Below, in pieces: positions 11,348 to 20,526 of a stretch of DNA of 36,748 nt (position 1 is the stretch's first letter; each line of letters starts with the position of its first letter). The translations under genes were made by a program, and so were the position numbers. The stretch is from Lachnospiraceae bacterium (lineage in GTDB: Bacteria; Bacillota; Clostridia; Lachnospirales; Lachnospiraceae): NCBI GenBank assembly GCA_024403415.1, contig JAKSRY010000023.1:1-36748 (forward strand). Direction: 5' to 3'. The notes below the pieces were generated by a model, which saw only the letters and a list, made by a program, of their open reading frames with translations, searched no databases and had not been told where the DNA came from.

Positions 11348-14300
11348 TTAATATTTTACAAGCGGAACTATAATCTTTCTTACGTTCTCACCATTTACAT
11401 CAGGAAGCATTCCAACACCGGTCTGCTGGGATTTTGTCTGCTCCATAAACGGGACATAATCAAAATTAAATATTCTCTGATTCGCAACATTTCCTCCAAA
11501 ATGTATTCCTGTTTTATATTTGACAAACAAATCGTATACCCTGTTGCCTACAACATCGATAGCCTCATCATAATTCAATGTTGCAAACCAGAATACGTTA
11601 TGCAGAGCACCCTTCTCCAGAAGGTTTTCGACAAATGGCTTCATCGGTTCAACACCCTCCGGCTTGGTAACATGCTTAACGAATTCAACAAGATCTGTAA
11701 TGAGAATAATTCTTTCAGGTTTGTTTCTTAATTCACTGAATATCTCTTCATCCGAGCATCCGCTGTTTTCAAGTGATTTTTTAAGCTTGTTTCTTTCAAC
11801 AAAGTCAGGCTTTAAGTCAATAAAGAACTTATACAGCTTGCTGTCATCATCTATCACATCAATATCATTTATTGCCGCAAACTGCTTCAAATCTCCGTTA
11901 AAATCAATTACGGTTATCTGTGACTTACGCTTTATGACACCGTTAGCAATTACTCTTAACATATTGGTTTTGCCGCTTCGGGTTTTTCCACCTATCAGAT
12001 AGCAGTAGTTCTTTGCAAGATCAATGCTGTAGATGGAAGCATTCTCGCAGTTATATCCAACAGGTATATGTCTGTCATCAGCTACGGCACTTACTGCATC
12101 ATCCGTCTCCATAAATTCCGACCACACAGGATTTTCGGGAATAACAGGCACCGGTCTTGCCGATTTGCCTCCCCACACCTGTCTCATTCTAAGCGCAAGC
12201 TTTTCTATTCTTTCCATTCTCTTGAAGTCATCACCTTCATTAATGGCAAGAGCTGTCTGGTATTCAAGAAGTGCATCACCAACTCGTCCAAGTCCTCTAC
12301 CCTTTATATTTACCTCAGGAAGAGTCTCAATCCTGTTTGTGTGCAAAACATCTGAATACTGGAATTTATCTGCAAGTTCCAGGCACATGGTTGTTCTTAT
12401 GTTCTCTGCAAGCCGCACAGGAATTTCCATCGAGTTGTAACCTGCTGCCGTAATCACAAGATAAATGCCGTGGCTCACACCATCCTTTGCAAGCTGAAGC
12501 ACAATATTGTCATACATATTGTTTGTTTTAGACTTGAAATTCGAATAGTTATCTATGCATATGACTATAGCCGGATATTTTACTCCGTTGGCAGCTACAT
12601 ACTTACTGTAGTTACCACCCTTGAACAGATTTTTTCGCTCTTCCAGAATATTTCCCATCATATTAAAGAATTTAGCCAGCTTATCGTCGTCATTTTCGTA
12701 CATGACACCACCCACGTGCGGCATCTTCTCGAACGCTGCTGCCATCTTTGCACTAAAATCTATCGCATAAATATTTACATAGTCAGGGGTATATTTCATG
12801 GTCAAACCAAACATAAGAGTCTGAATAAAGGTACTCTTACCACTGACTATGGTTCCGATAACTGCATGATTACCATTCTTTGAAAGATTTAATGTCATTG
12901 TATCCTGTGTCTGATTTGCAGGATCATCATACATACCGATTGGAACTTCTATATTCCACTCGCCATTATGCACAGGCCAGTTAATTCCATCAAAATAATC
13001 CTTTTCATTAAAGCCATTGAGCTGACTTAAGGCAATTCTCTCCGGCAATACAGGAAGCCACAGCTGGAGGTTATTGTTGTAGCCATTGTTCTCAGCCAAA
13101 GCAGAAAGATATTCGACTACCACATCAAGCTGTGTTTTTTCTTTTCTTTCAGGAAGCTTAAAACGTAATAACTCCGCCTGAACAATAAATGCATCAATCG
13201 CCTTATCTGAAATAATGTTATCAGCCTTAACTTTGAAAAGATTCATGGCCTTTACAAGATCTTTAATTCTCAAAAGATTATAATCACTGTATGGATATTC
13301 TATTCCTCTGTTTTTGAGGATTTCAAAAATATACTCTTCATTTCCCGGCATGATTTGCGCATCACATACGCATTGCATAAGTGTTCTTATCCAATTTCTC
13401 TTAGCGGATTCTTTCTGCTTGATTTTCATTCGGTTTCCAACAAGAGCGGTTCTTCCGTTATTTGAAATCATCCTTGCAATATCAAGCTTAGTGTTTCCTG
13501 TTTCCTCATCATACTGAGCGCCTGAATAACCTGACTGGAATAATTCGTATAACTCATCGTTACCAACCTGCATATAGCAGCGGCCGGCCTGAGTTATATA
13601 CGCAGCATCAGGTCTATGAAGCATATCATTACTATCCTGTCTGTCCTGAACTCTCAGACAGAGTCTGAATTTAGAGTTACTCCAGATATTATCGTCAACA
13701 GTACCCGATGGTTTCTGCGTAGCCAGAATAAGATGAACACCCAAAGATCGTCCAACCTGCGCAACACTGATTAACTCACGCATGAATTCAGGTTCTTCCC
13801 TTTTCAGTTCCGCAAATTCATCAATAATGATAAACATATGCGGAATAGGAATACTTGCTTCATTATTCTTATATAATCTGGTATAAAGATTGATATTATT
13901 CACACCATGCTCGTTGAATATGCGCTGTCTTCGTTTATTTTCACTCTTAATCGAAACCATGGCTCTCTTAACCTGATTTCCGGATAAATTTGAGATCTGG
14001 CCTATCATATGTGGAAGCCCATTGAACATGTTGGCCATTCCACCACCCTTATAGTCGATTATGAAAAATCCCACATCATCGGGACTATAATTGATTGCAA
14101 GAGACAGAATATATGTCTGAAGTATTTCTGATTTACCTGAACCTGTAGTACCTGCAACCAGTCCGTGCGGTCCATGATACTTTTCATGTATATCAAGAAA
14201 CCAGGGTGTACCGCCTGCACGCTGACCAATAAGTGCTCTCATGCTGTCATAAGTACGATTCTTACGCCACTTATCAAGAACATTCAGTTCCTCAGGCTGA

Positions 14301-16312
14301 TTCACGCCATACATATCGAAGAAAGATAAAGAATTTGGTATATCTCCACCGGTTTCTATCTCGCTCACTTCTATATCTGCAAGTATTCTTGAGAGGTTTT
14401 CAAGCTGAGCATTTGTAACCATATCAAAATTGATTGGTGTCCTGTCTTCTATATCAGTATCTGTAGCATACATCCCACGGAAATAGTAATCATTTTCAAT
14501 GATATAATTACATTCATTCGGAAGATTTCCAAACTCATCCGAAAGAATTATTGTAATAATATCCCTGTTTGCTTCATCGGTAAGATACTTGGTGATGAGT
14601 TCCCCTTCAAGCATCTTGGGATTGGAAACAAAAAGAATATACTGCGGACAGGGCACGTCACCTTTTAATTTGGCTGATACAAAGGTTCCTCTGTTTTCCG
14701 CTCTGTTTCTCATAACTCTTGTCAGTTCGTAGAATACGTCTGCAGCCTGGTTTTCATTTGTAGCAAAGAACCTGGTTCTCTTATCTTCGCTCCATACATG
14801 CGGAAGCCATTTCAGATACTGCCAGTCATCCGAGTCCTCTTCACCTTCATCAAAAACAAAGGCAAGCTTAACATCCGTATAACAGTTGGATGATACAATC
14901 TGTGCAACCAGAGAATGCATTATATCCGTTGCACCCTTTTTACCATCCACACTTACTATACCTACCATCCTGTGCTCAAGAAAATTAATGCAAAGAGGAA
15001 CAGAATGCAGGTTTTTATAGCTTTCCTTGATCATTGCCGGTTTTTCCGCAAGTGAATCATTGATTAATGTAAATCTTTCTTTAGGCACAGTAATCTTGAC
15101 CTGAAACGGCATATCACCTATTCCAAGTCTGTGTGTCAAAAAGTCCTCATGGCTTTTATTTCTGTTCCACAAAGTCATACTTTCGGCATCCTGATTGCAG
15201 CATACCTCTGCTGACTGGTACATATTATGAAGACTGCTGTAATTCTTGTCGTATTTTTCCTTTATTGTGTTCGCAGATTTAATCAGGTATTCACTATATG
15301 CTTCAAATCTGTGAACCTCCTCTTCCTTTGTCCTTTTCTTTTCAAAAAGAAGATTTACAATTGCCCAGGTAGTTCCAATAAGAGCAGAAGATATAGCTGT
15401 AATCAGTCCTGTATACATGAAAGCACTGCTGCTGTTTCCGCTCAAATTAGTACTGTAAATTGCAAGTCCGCATCCTAAAAGCATCGGAAGCGCCATTGTC
15501 ATTGACGGACCAATAATCATTCCAAGTGGCTTCTTATTCTGAGTCCTTGGCTGAGGTGGAGCTTCAATTTCAACAGGTTCGCTGTCAATCTTATATATTT
15601 GTCTTGGCGATCTGTGGAAGAATGATTTTCCCTTTTTATATTTAGCATGAGTTACTGATGGATCCACAGACTCCATCCTGGCCTTTTTTAAGGTTCCGTT
15701 ATTAAAAACGGCCCCGGCAGCTTCCCTGTTAACTGCGATTATGTTATCAAGAAATACTATAGTCAGTCCAAACACTGAAATTGTATCTCCAAACTCAAGC
15801 TGTCTTTGTCTTATAACTCTTCTTGCATTTACAAAAACACCATTAGCTCCTGTATCTTCAATTATCCAGCAGTTTCCCTGAAATCTGAGTATTGCATGCT
15901 GACCTGATACAAGACCTCTGTTGTTGTACTGTATATCATTCCCCGCATCACGGCCTATCGTCACGTAACTTAAGCCATTCAGGACAAATTTATCGAAAAC
16001 GCTGAATGAAATGTCACTTTCCTCATACATTACCGACAGGCTCTCACCGCTTGGAAGTATTATGGATACAAGATCATCCCTATTCAGCGGACAGCCTTCA
16101 TATGGCATTCTTGTGGTTGTCGAAATAACGGAATATTTATCTGATGACAGAAAATTCCATTTATTGTCGATAACTTCCATATCAAGTTCAATATCCCCAT
16201 CCAGACAGAATATATCCTTGTTTATAATAATGGAATGATTTGAATTGTTAATAGCCGGCAGTAAAAACGACTTAAATGCCTTTTTACTGTATATTGAAAC
16301 TATATGGCTCAT
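11348..16312 (-). CDS. essC: EssC-type T7SS motor: FHA domain plus three FtsK/SpoIIIE ATPase domains
   Basis: This 1654-residue membrane ATPase drives T7SSb export. A FHA domain near residues 105-185 (VTIGRDAGNDIQ..., SGQHAILRFQG) is followed by two membrane spans at about 262-320 (MTMALPMLLGCGLAIYS and YTGLITAISSALIGTTWAIV) and three FtsK/SpoIIIE-type domains. Walker A motifs are GTTGSGKS near 720, GTIVSGKST near 1151 and GGKTRSGKT near 1439. Walker B-like segments are FIIIDEFAEL, VICIDNY and ILITDL. Only the first ATPase has a full DE Walker B, as expected when the distal domains are more degenerate. The N-terminal FHA with the kinase and second FHA protein upstream suggests phosphothreonine-dependent assembly. 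The start has GGGGGC nine bases upstream. Confidence 0.96.
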   Translation of the reverse strand: MSHIVSIYSKKAFKSFLLPAINNSNHSIIINKDIFCLDGDIELDMEVIDNKWNFLSSDKYSVISTTTRMPYEGCPLNRDDLVSIILPSGESLSVMYEESDISFSVFDKFVLNGLSYVTIGRDAGNDIQYNNRGLVSGQHAILRFQGNCWIIEDTGANGVFVNARRVIRQRQLEFGDTISVFGLTIVFLDNIIAVNREAAGAVFNNGTLKKARMESVDPSVTHAKYKKGKSFFHRSPRQIYKIDSEPVEIEAPPQPRTQNKKPLGMIIGPSMTMALPMLLGCGLAIYSTNLSGNSSSAFMYTGLITAISSALIGTTWAIVNLLFEKKRTKEEEVHRFEAYSEYLIKSANTIKEKYDKNYSSLHNMYQSAEVCCNQDAESMTLWNRNKSHEDFLTHRLGIGDMPFQVKITVPKERFTLINDSLAEKPAMIKESYKNLHSVPLCINFLEHRMVGIVSVDGKKGATDIMHSLVAQIVSSNCYTDVKLAFVFDEGEEDSDDWQYLKWLPHVWSEDKRTRFFATNENQAADVFYELTRVMRNRAENRGTFVSAKLKGDVPCPQYILFVSNPKMLEGELITKYLTDEANRDIITIILSDEFGNLPNECNYIIENDYYFRGMYATDTDIEDRTPINFDMVTNAQLENLSRILADIEVSEIETGGDIPNSLSFFDMYGVNQPEELNVLDKWRKNRTYDSMRALIGQRAGGTPWFLDIHEKYHGPHGLVAGTTGSGKSEILQTYILSLAINYSPDDVGFFIIDYKGGGMANMFNGLPHMIGQISNLSGNQVKRAMVSIKSENKRRQRIFNEHGVNNINLYTRLYKNNEASIPIPHMFIIIDEFAELKREEPEFMRELISVAQVGRSLGVHLILATQKPSGTVDDNIWSNSKFRLCLRVQDRQDSNDMLHRPDAAYITQAGRCYMQVGNDELYELFQSGYSGAQYDEETGNTKLDIARMISNNGRTALVGNRMKIKQKESAKRNWIRTLMQCVCDAQIMPGNEEYIFEILKNRGIEYPYSDYNLLRIKDLVKAMNLFKVKADNIISDKAIDAFIVQAELLRFKLPERKEKTQLDVVVEYLSALAENNGYNNNLQLWLPVLPERIALSQLNGFNEKDYFDGINWPVHNGEWNIEVPIGMYDDPANQTQDTMTLNLSKNGNHAVIGTIVSGKSTFIQTLMFGLTMKYTPDYVNIYAIDFSAKMAAAFEKMPHVGGVMYENDDDKLAKFFNMMGNILEERKNLFKGGNYSKYVAANGVKYPAIVICIDNYSNFKSKTNNMYDNIVLQLAKDGVSHGIYLVITAAGYNSMEIPVRLAENIRTTMCLELADKFQYSDVLHTNRIETLPEVNIKGRGLGRVGDALLEYQTALAINEGDDFKRMERIEKLALRMRQVWGGKSARPVPVIPENPVWSEFMETDDAVSAVADDRHIPVGYNCENASIYSIDLAKNYCYLIGGKTRSGKTNMLRVIANGVIKRKSQITVIDFNGDLKQFAAINDIDVIDDDSKLYKFFIDLKPDFVERNKLKKSLENSGCSDEEIFSELRNKPERIILITDLVEFVKHVTKPEGVEPMKPFVENLLEKGALHNVFWFATLNYDEAIDVVGNRVYDLFVKYKTGIHFGGNVANQRIFNFDYVPFMEQTKSQQTGVGMLPDVNGENVRKIIVPLVKY

Positions 16313-16321
16313 ATTGCCCCC

Positions 16322-16939
16322 TTAATCAACTATTGTAATAGTATATGAATATGTTCCTATTAACAGCGTATCCCCTGATTTTATCGCCAGGCCTCTTGCA
16401 TCAACTACTGCCTGTTTCTTATTTCTTTTTATAATAATTATAGATGCCGGCATGTTATTTTTCACATAAAGCTTATTTTTGATAACAAATAATTCACATT
16501 GAAACATCACCCTGTTTTCGCTGATTATTTCAATATCATCTTCCTTTGAGGTTCCAATTCTTATACCCTTTGATGCGTTCAGTGCGAATTTACGTTCCGA
16601 CAAGCCCGTTCTTTCTATAATCTGTATCATAATGGGATTACTCACACTACGATTATTCAAATCGTACTGAAGTCCGTTTATTCCGTCACTGTAATCAACG
16701 TCGTACGGAACATACACTTCTTTATGATCAGAAGGTGAATACCTGTTCAGTATGAAACTATTCAGTTTTTCGTCTCTCGCCCTCTCAAGTGCTGCCTGTC
16801 GCAATTCTTTCTTCTTCTGATTTGCTTTGATAAGTTTTCGAAGAACTATAATCAGTATTACCAGGCTACAGATAATAATCAGAAAAGTGATTTTATTATC
16901 CCAAAAGAACATTCCAAGACTTTTAAATATGGCTCCCAT
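16322..16939 (-). CDS. Single-span membrane protein with a C-terminal FHA-like domain
   Basis: This 205-residue protein has one N-terminal membrane span (residues 16-37, ITFLIIICSLVILIIVLRKL), a basic juxtamembrane region and a cytoplasmic C-terminal domain of about 100 residues. That domain reads KGIRIGTSKEDDIEII, then LFVIKNKLYVKNN and GDTLLIGTYSYTITIVD, the strand pattern of an FHA domain. The Ser/His phosphopeptide-binding signature is not clear, so it may be a divergent FHA fold. It lies nine bases before essC and follows the 47-residue membrane peptide. In this layout it may occupy the place that EssA/EssB hold in classical Ess systems. That substitution is an inference. Confidence 0.8.
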   Translation of the reverse strand: MGAIFKSLGMFFWDNKITFLIIICSLVILIIVLRKLIKANQKKKELRQAALERARDEKLNSFILNRYSPSDHKEVYVPYDVDYSDGINGLQYDLNNRSVSNPIMIQIIERTGLSERKFALNASKGIRIGTSKEDDIEIISENRVMFQCELFVIKNKLYVKNNMPASIIIIKRNKKQAVVDARGLAIKSGDTLLIGTYSYTITIVD

Positions 16940-16956
16940 ATATTACTCTCCATCTT

Positions 16957-17100
16957 TTACTGTCCAAAATCATAGTCATCGCTTAACGCTTTTTTAATGC
17001 TTTTGGCTTTAGTCTTTCCATATATGATATTAATTGCTGATAGAATTATCCCCAGTGCTATCAGTGCAATCCCAATAATCATTAAAGTCGATCCATTCAT
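16957..17100 (-). CDS. 47-residue single-span membrane peptide
   Basis: An ATG at 17100 (minus strand) has AAGGAAA eight bases upstream. It encodes a very hydrophobic segment (MIIGIALIALGIILSAINII, residues 7-26) followed by a basic stretch (YGKTKAKSIKKAL) and an acidic tail (SDDYDFGQ), ending at a TAA at 16957. Topology by the positive-inside rule is N-out, C-in. It fills what would otherwise be a 198-bp gap between the kinase and the FHA membrane protein, with 37 and 17 bases on either side. I do not recognise the family. Its position suggests a small membrane subunit of the secretion system. Confidence 0.7.
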   Translation of the reverse strand: MNGSTLMIIGIALIALGIILSAINIIYGKTKAKSIKKALSDDYDFGQ

Positions 17101-17137
17101 ATAATTATTTCCTTATGCAAAACTGCTGTTATATAAA

Positions 17138-19225
17138 TCAATACCATCCGGCCTTTTTAATATCATCTACCATTTTATTAAGAAGCTGCATATCAACATC
17201 ATCATCCTTATTACAATAACTCACTGCCTTGTCATAATAGTTCATCATTTTGTCATAGTTTCTATAGGTGATATCGATATTCTGCTGCTTGTCTGCCTCA
17301 AGAAATGCCAGTCTGATATATACACCATAATTATCCGGATACTTATCAAGCATTTTTAAGAAAAATGATTCGGCATTTTCAAGGTCTCCCATATTCTCAT
17401 AGAGAACACCTATATTTTCCATTACTCTGTAAGTTGAATACCCCTCGTTATAAATATCTTCAAGAAGACTTATGGCCTTACGATAACATTCTGCAGATAT
17501 TTCAGGATAAAGCGCGGCCTTTCTGGAATATGCATTGGAAAGATATTCGGAAACCATTATCCTGCTGCCTTTGTCAGACTTATTAAGTGCTTTTGTAAGA
17601 ATGTCTATTTCATCGTCTATTGAACTGTCACCTATATTTTTATAAATATCTGAGCAGAGCATAACCGACCTTCTCAGCAGCACCTTGTCATCAGTTTCCT
17701 GAATCAGGCCCTTAACTATACTAAGAGCTTCTCTTTCGTTCCCTCTTTTATGATTAATCTCTGCCTCAACAAGCTCGGTTGTCAAATCATTAAGCCCCAG
17801 ACTCGAAGCTTCTTTAATATAAGCTTCAGCTTTATCGGCATCTCCATTCATTGCCGTTATTACTGCACAATCCCTAAAATACAGAGGATTTGAAGAATCA
17901 TTTTCAATTGCCATTTTGATTAACGACAAAGCCTCTGCATTTTTACCGAGTTCAAAATATGCATTACCTACCAGATAATAGATATCCGCAAGATAACTTT
18001 TATCTTCGGCCGATTCAATATAGAACGGAGTCGTTCTTATATATTTTTCCCCAAGCTCTATACATCCTTCAAAATCATCATTCATGTATCGAAGATACAC
18101 GTCTTCTTTATAGGCTGCGGCCTTTGTTGAGTCTTTTTCGATTGCTTCATTGATAAGCCTTGCCGCTTCATCGGAATTCATATTGCTAATTGCAGCATCA
18201 GCTTCTTCTATTATTGAATAATATTCTGTGTGTCTGTCAGCATTGAGTCTGAATATTCCAAACACAGTAAGTATTGCACCGATTACAAATAAAACACTTG
18301 CCGTAAGGCTCATTCCCAACTGACGCCTGCGCATGGAAATATATCTTCTGTCAAGCTTCCGACAGTTTCGCAAAGCTTCAAGGTACTGTGTACCATTGGC
18401 ATATCTGTCAGATGGCGCAATTTCTGTCATATTATCAATAATGGTTGCAAACCCTTCCGAAATCTGTATTCCGTAATCCTCAATCCTGTAATTATTAAAA
18501 CCGGGGTCAGGCCTTGAACCTGTAAGGAAAGTTACAAGGCACATACCAAGACTGTAAATATCGGATCTTGGCGTTATTCCCATCCCCACATATGGAGCAA
18601 CCCTGGGATTACTGTACAGTGTATTTCTGACAAAATCTTCACTTAAATATCCGGTATTCACAGGATTAGGATTATACATTCCGAATCCTGTATACTGCTC
18701 AGGCGGAGAAAATCCGGGGCTTACCCCTATCGAATTACCCATATTTCCACCAAGTGCAAGTGAAATATTAAAGTCAATAAGACATATATTTCCATCATTG
18801 GTAAGCATAATATTGGAGGGTTTTATATCAGAATGAATTATTGGAGGATTTTGCCTGTGCAGATAATCAAGAGCCTCTCCAAGCTGAAGTGCCCACTTTC
18901 TGACATTGCTTTCCGTGAAACTTCCCCACTGCTGCAGAGCCCTTTCCATATCTATCCCGTCTACATAGTCCATAACTGTATAGATACCATCATAAGTCTC
19001 TACAAAATCGTATATGCGCGGAAGGTATGGATGTTTTAAGTTCTTCAGAAGGTCTGCTTCCTGTCTGATTCTTACTCTGTCGACGACATCATCCCTTATC
19101 TTTTTGATGACAACATATATCTGAAGTCTTCTGTGAATGGCAAGATAAACAATTCCATTGCCGCCACGACCAATCTCTTCAATTATCTCGTATGTGCCTG
19201 CAAGCACATTTTTCTGGCTAAACAT
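17138..19225 (-). CDS. Membrane Ser/Thr protein kinase with extracellular TPR repeats
   Basis: This 695-residue protein has an N-terminal kinase domain (about 12-290), one membrane span (about 304-325, MSLTASVLFVIGAILTVFGIF) and an outer region of TPR-like helical pairs. Catalytic parts are present: glycine loop IGRGGNGIVY, Lys41 (VVIKKI), Glu56 in helix C, HSDIKPSN with Asp133 and Asn138, and IDFN (Asp151). The DFG glycine is Asn153 and the HRD arginine is Ser132; Asp and Lys are intact, so the enzyme is probably active. This differs from EssB of classical T7SSb, which has a kinase-like but inactive fold. Targets would be threonines read by the FHA domains of EssC or the 16322 protein. That link is inferred from co-location. 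Confidence 0.93.
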   Translation of the reverse strand: MFSQKNVLAGTYEIIEEIGRGGNGIVYLAIHRRLQIYVVIKKIRDDVVDRVRIRQEADLLKNLKHPYLPRIYDFVETYDGIYTVMDYVDGIDMERALQQWGSFTESNVRKWALQLGEALDYLHRQNPPIIHSDIKPSNIMLTNDGNICLIDFNISLALGGNMGNSIGVSPGFSPPEQYTGFGMYNPNPVNTGYLSEDFVRNTLYSNPRVAPYVGMGITPRSDIYSLGMCLVTFLTGSRPDPGFNNYRIEDYGIQISEGFATIIDNMTEIAPSDRYANGTQYLEALRNCRKLDRRYISMRRRQLGMSLTASVLFVIGAILTVFGIFRLNADRHTEYYSIIEEADAAISNMNSDEAARLINEAIEKDSTKAAAYKEDVYLRYMNDDFEGCIELGEKYIRTTPFYIESAEDKSYLADIYYLVGNAYFELGKNAEALSLIKMAIENDSSNPLYFRDCAVITAMNGDADKAEAYIKEASSLGLNDLTTELVEAEINHKRGNEREALSIVKGLIQETDDKVLLRRSVMLCSDIYKNIGDSSIDDEIDILTKALNKSDKGSRIMVSEYLSNAYSRKAALYPEISAECYRKAISLLEDIYNEGYSTYRVMENIGVLYENMGDLENAESFFLKMLDKYPDNYGVYIRLAFLEADKQQNIDITYRNYDKMMNYYDKAVSYCNKDDDVDMQLLNKMVDDIKKAGWY

Positions 19226-19262
19226 TAATATTTACTCTCCGGAGATTAATATTATTAACAAA

Positions 19263-20312
19263 TCAGTATGGTAAAAATTCTCTTCTGTCCCAGTCTATGG
19301 TCATTTCAATTCCATACGCTCCGGTGGGATACCTTAAAACATACTCCCGAACATCATATAATGAAAAAGGAGTGTCACCGCCATCCATTGCGGTAAATGT
19401 AAGGTTTTCACCTACAGAATAATAAGCCTCAGTCTCGGTAAGTGCAGGTATTGGAGCAATTACTATTGATGTAAGCGTTGCATATTCTGCAAGCTGAAAC
19501 TCCATAATTCCCTTACTTGTTTCACTGTTATAATCCTGCTCAATATTAAGGATAACTACACCGTCTGTAGCTTTAAGTCCCCAGCCTCCACCTAAAATTT
19601 GACCTTCGGTTGTATCGAATATTTTAAAATACAGGTCTTCCTTTGCCGAAGCTCCCTCAGGTTCAAAGGTTGGATGAATTCTTAAAGAATAAATTGTATC
19701 TTTATAAGAAATAACAACATCATATTCAGGTATTGAATCATAGCCTGTTATTTCGTCGTAGCTATAATATGTAACTCCTTCGATTAAAACAAGACTTTCC
19801 CTGCCTTCATCCTCTCCTTCAACCTGTTGAATTTCCGTTACATCAGGTGTTGGTGAGGGTGATTCATTATCATATGGTGCAGGTGTTTCACTATTCTCCG
19901 GTATCGGAGAGGGTGTTGGCCTTCCACCTTCTATTTTGTTTGCTTCAAGCTCTGCGTAATATTCCCGCCTTTCGTTAATCTGTTCCATAATGACCTGCGA
20001 TTGCGTAAATAAAGATACTTCGTCGAGACATTTCACAGCTTCTGTGAAACGGTCAGATTTTGCATAAGCATCTGCCAAACCAAGATATGCATCTTCACAT
20101 TTAGGGTCTATTGAAATAACCTTTTTAAAGACTTCAATAGCCTCGTCGAAATTACCTTCGGATATATATTTTTCTCCTAACGCGAGCTGCTTTTTAATAT
20201 CAGTATCACCCTTATTAATTGTCATATAAGTCAGGACACCAATAACCCCAACCAATATTGCTGTTATTGTTATGATAATAATATTAAATTTAGTATTTCC
20301 CTTTTGTTTCAT
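19263..20312 (-). CDS. TPR membrane protein, first gene of the T7SS operon
   Basis: This 349-residue protein has an N-terminal membrane anchor (residues 9-32, FNIIIITITAILVGVIGVLTYM), a two-repeat TPR unit (about 36-105, KYISEGNFDEAIEVFKKVISIDPK, AYLGLADAYAKSDRFTEAVKCL), a Pro/Thr/Ser-rich linker near 130-165 (PTPSPIPENSETPAPY) and a beta-rich domain of about 180 residues that I do not recognise. The topology places the TPR and the C-terminal domain outside the cell. The ribosome site is GGGG eight bases upstream. It precedes the kinase by 37 bases, and both have outer TPR helices, so the two may interact. It probably defines the 5' end of the machinery operon. Confidence 0.78.
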   Translation of the reverse strand: MKQKGNTKFNIIIITITAILVGVIGVLTYMTINKGDTDIKKQLALGEKYISEGNFDEAIEVFKKVISIDPKCEDAYLGLADAYAKSDRFTEAVKCLDEVSLFTQSQVIMEQINERREYYAELEANKIEGGRPTPSPIPENSETPAPYDNESPSPTPDVTEIQQVEGEDEGRESLVLIEGVTYYSYDEITGYDSIPEYDVVISYKDTIYSLRIHPTFEPEGASAKEDLYFKIFDTTEGQILGGGWGLKATDGVVILNIEQDYNSETSKGIMEFQLAEYATLTSIVIAPIPALTETEAYYSVGENLTFTAMDGGDTPFSLYDVREYVLRYPTGAYGIEMTIDWDRREFLPY

Positions 20313-20386
20313 CTTATTTACCCCATTATTTTATATACTCAAAAACCACATTTTGCGTATAAATACACAGAGTAATTTTATCACTC

Positions 20387-20423
20387 AAATGCTTATCTTT
20401 TCAACAAAAATGCTATAGCATTT
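20387..20423 (-). promoter_or_regulatory. Candidate operator upstream of the T7SS operon: palindrome plus half-site
   Basis: AAATGCTATAGCATTT (20408-20423) is a perfect 16-bp palindrome. Its half AAATGCT is repeated at 20387-20393, exactly 21 bp away. The site lies about 75-110 bases upstream of the first T7SS gene, where a regulator of the operon would bind. I could not place a convincing -10/-35 pair in 20313-20450. Confidence 0.45.
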
Positions 20424-20450
20424 ACTCTGTTTTCCATCTTCTTTGTCTCT

Positions 20451-20486
20451 CTAATAAGAAAAGAGACGTATTATACAATACGTCTC
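20451..20486 (-). terminator. Terminator of the sugar-binding-protein operon
   Basis: The stem GAGACGTATT (20463-20472) / AATACGTCTC (20477-20486) has loop ATAC and is followed on the minus strand by TTTTCTTATTAG. It lies 40 bases after the stop of the binding-protein gene and insulates the T7SS operon from it. Confidence 0.85.
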
Positions 20487-20526
20487 CCTGATATTCATAA
20501 AAATATGAATTCTTATTCAGTTAATC

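Noticed and set aside
11664-16238. Several plus-strand frames opposite essC
   Set aside because: They are antisense shadows of a highly conserved ATPase and show no domains or ribosome sites.
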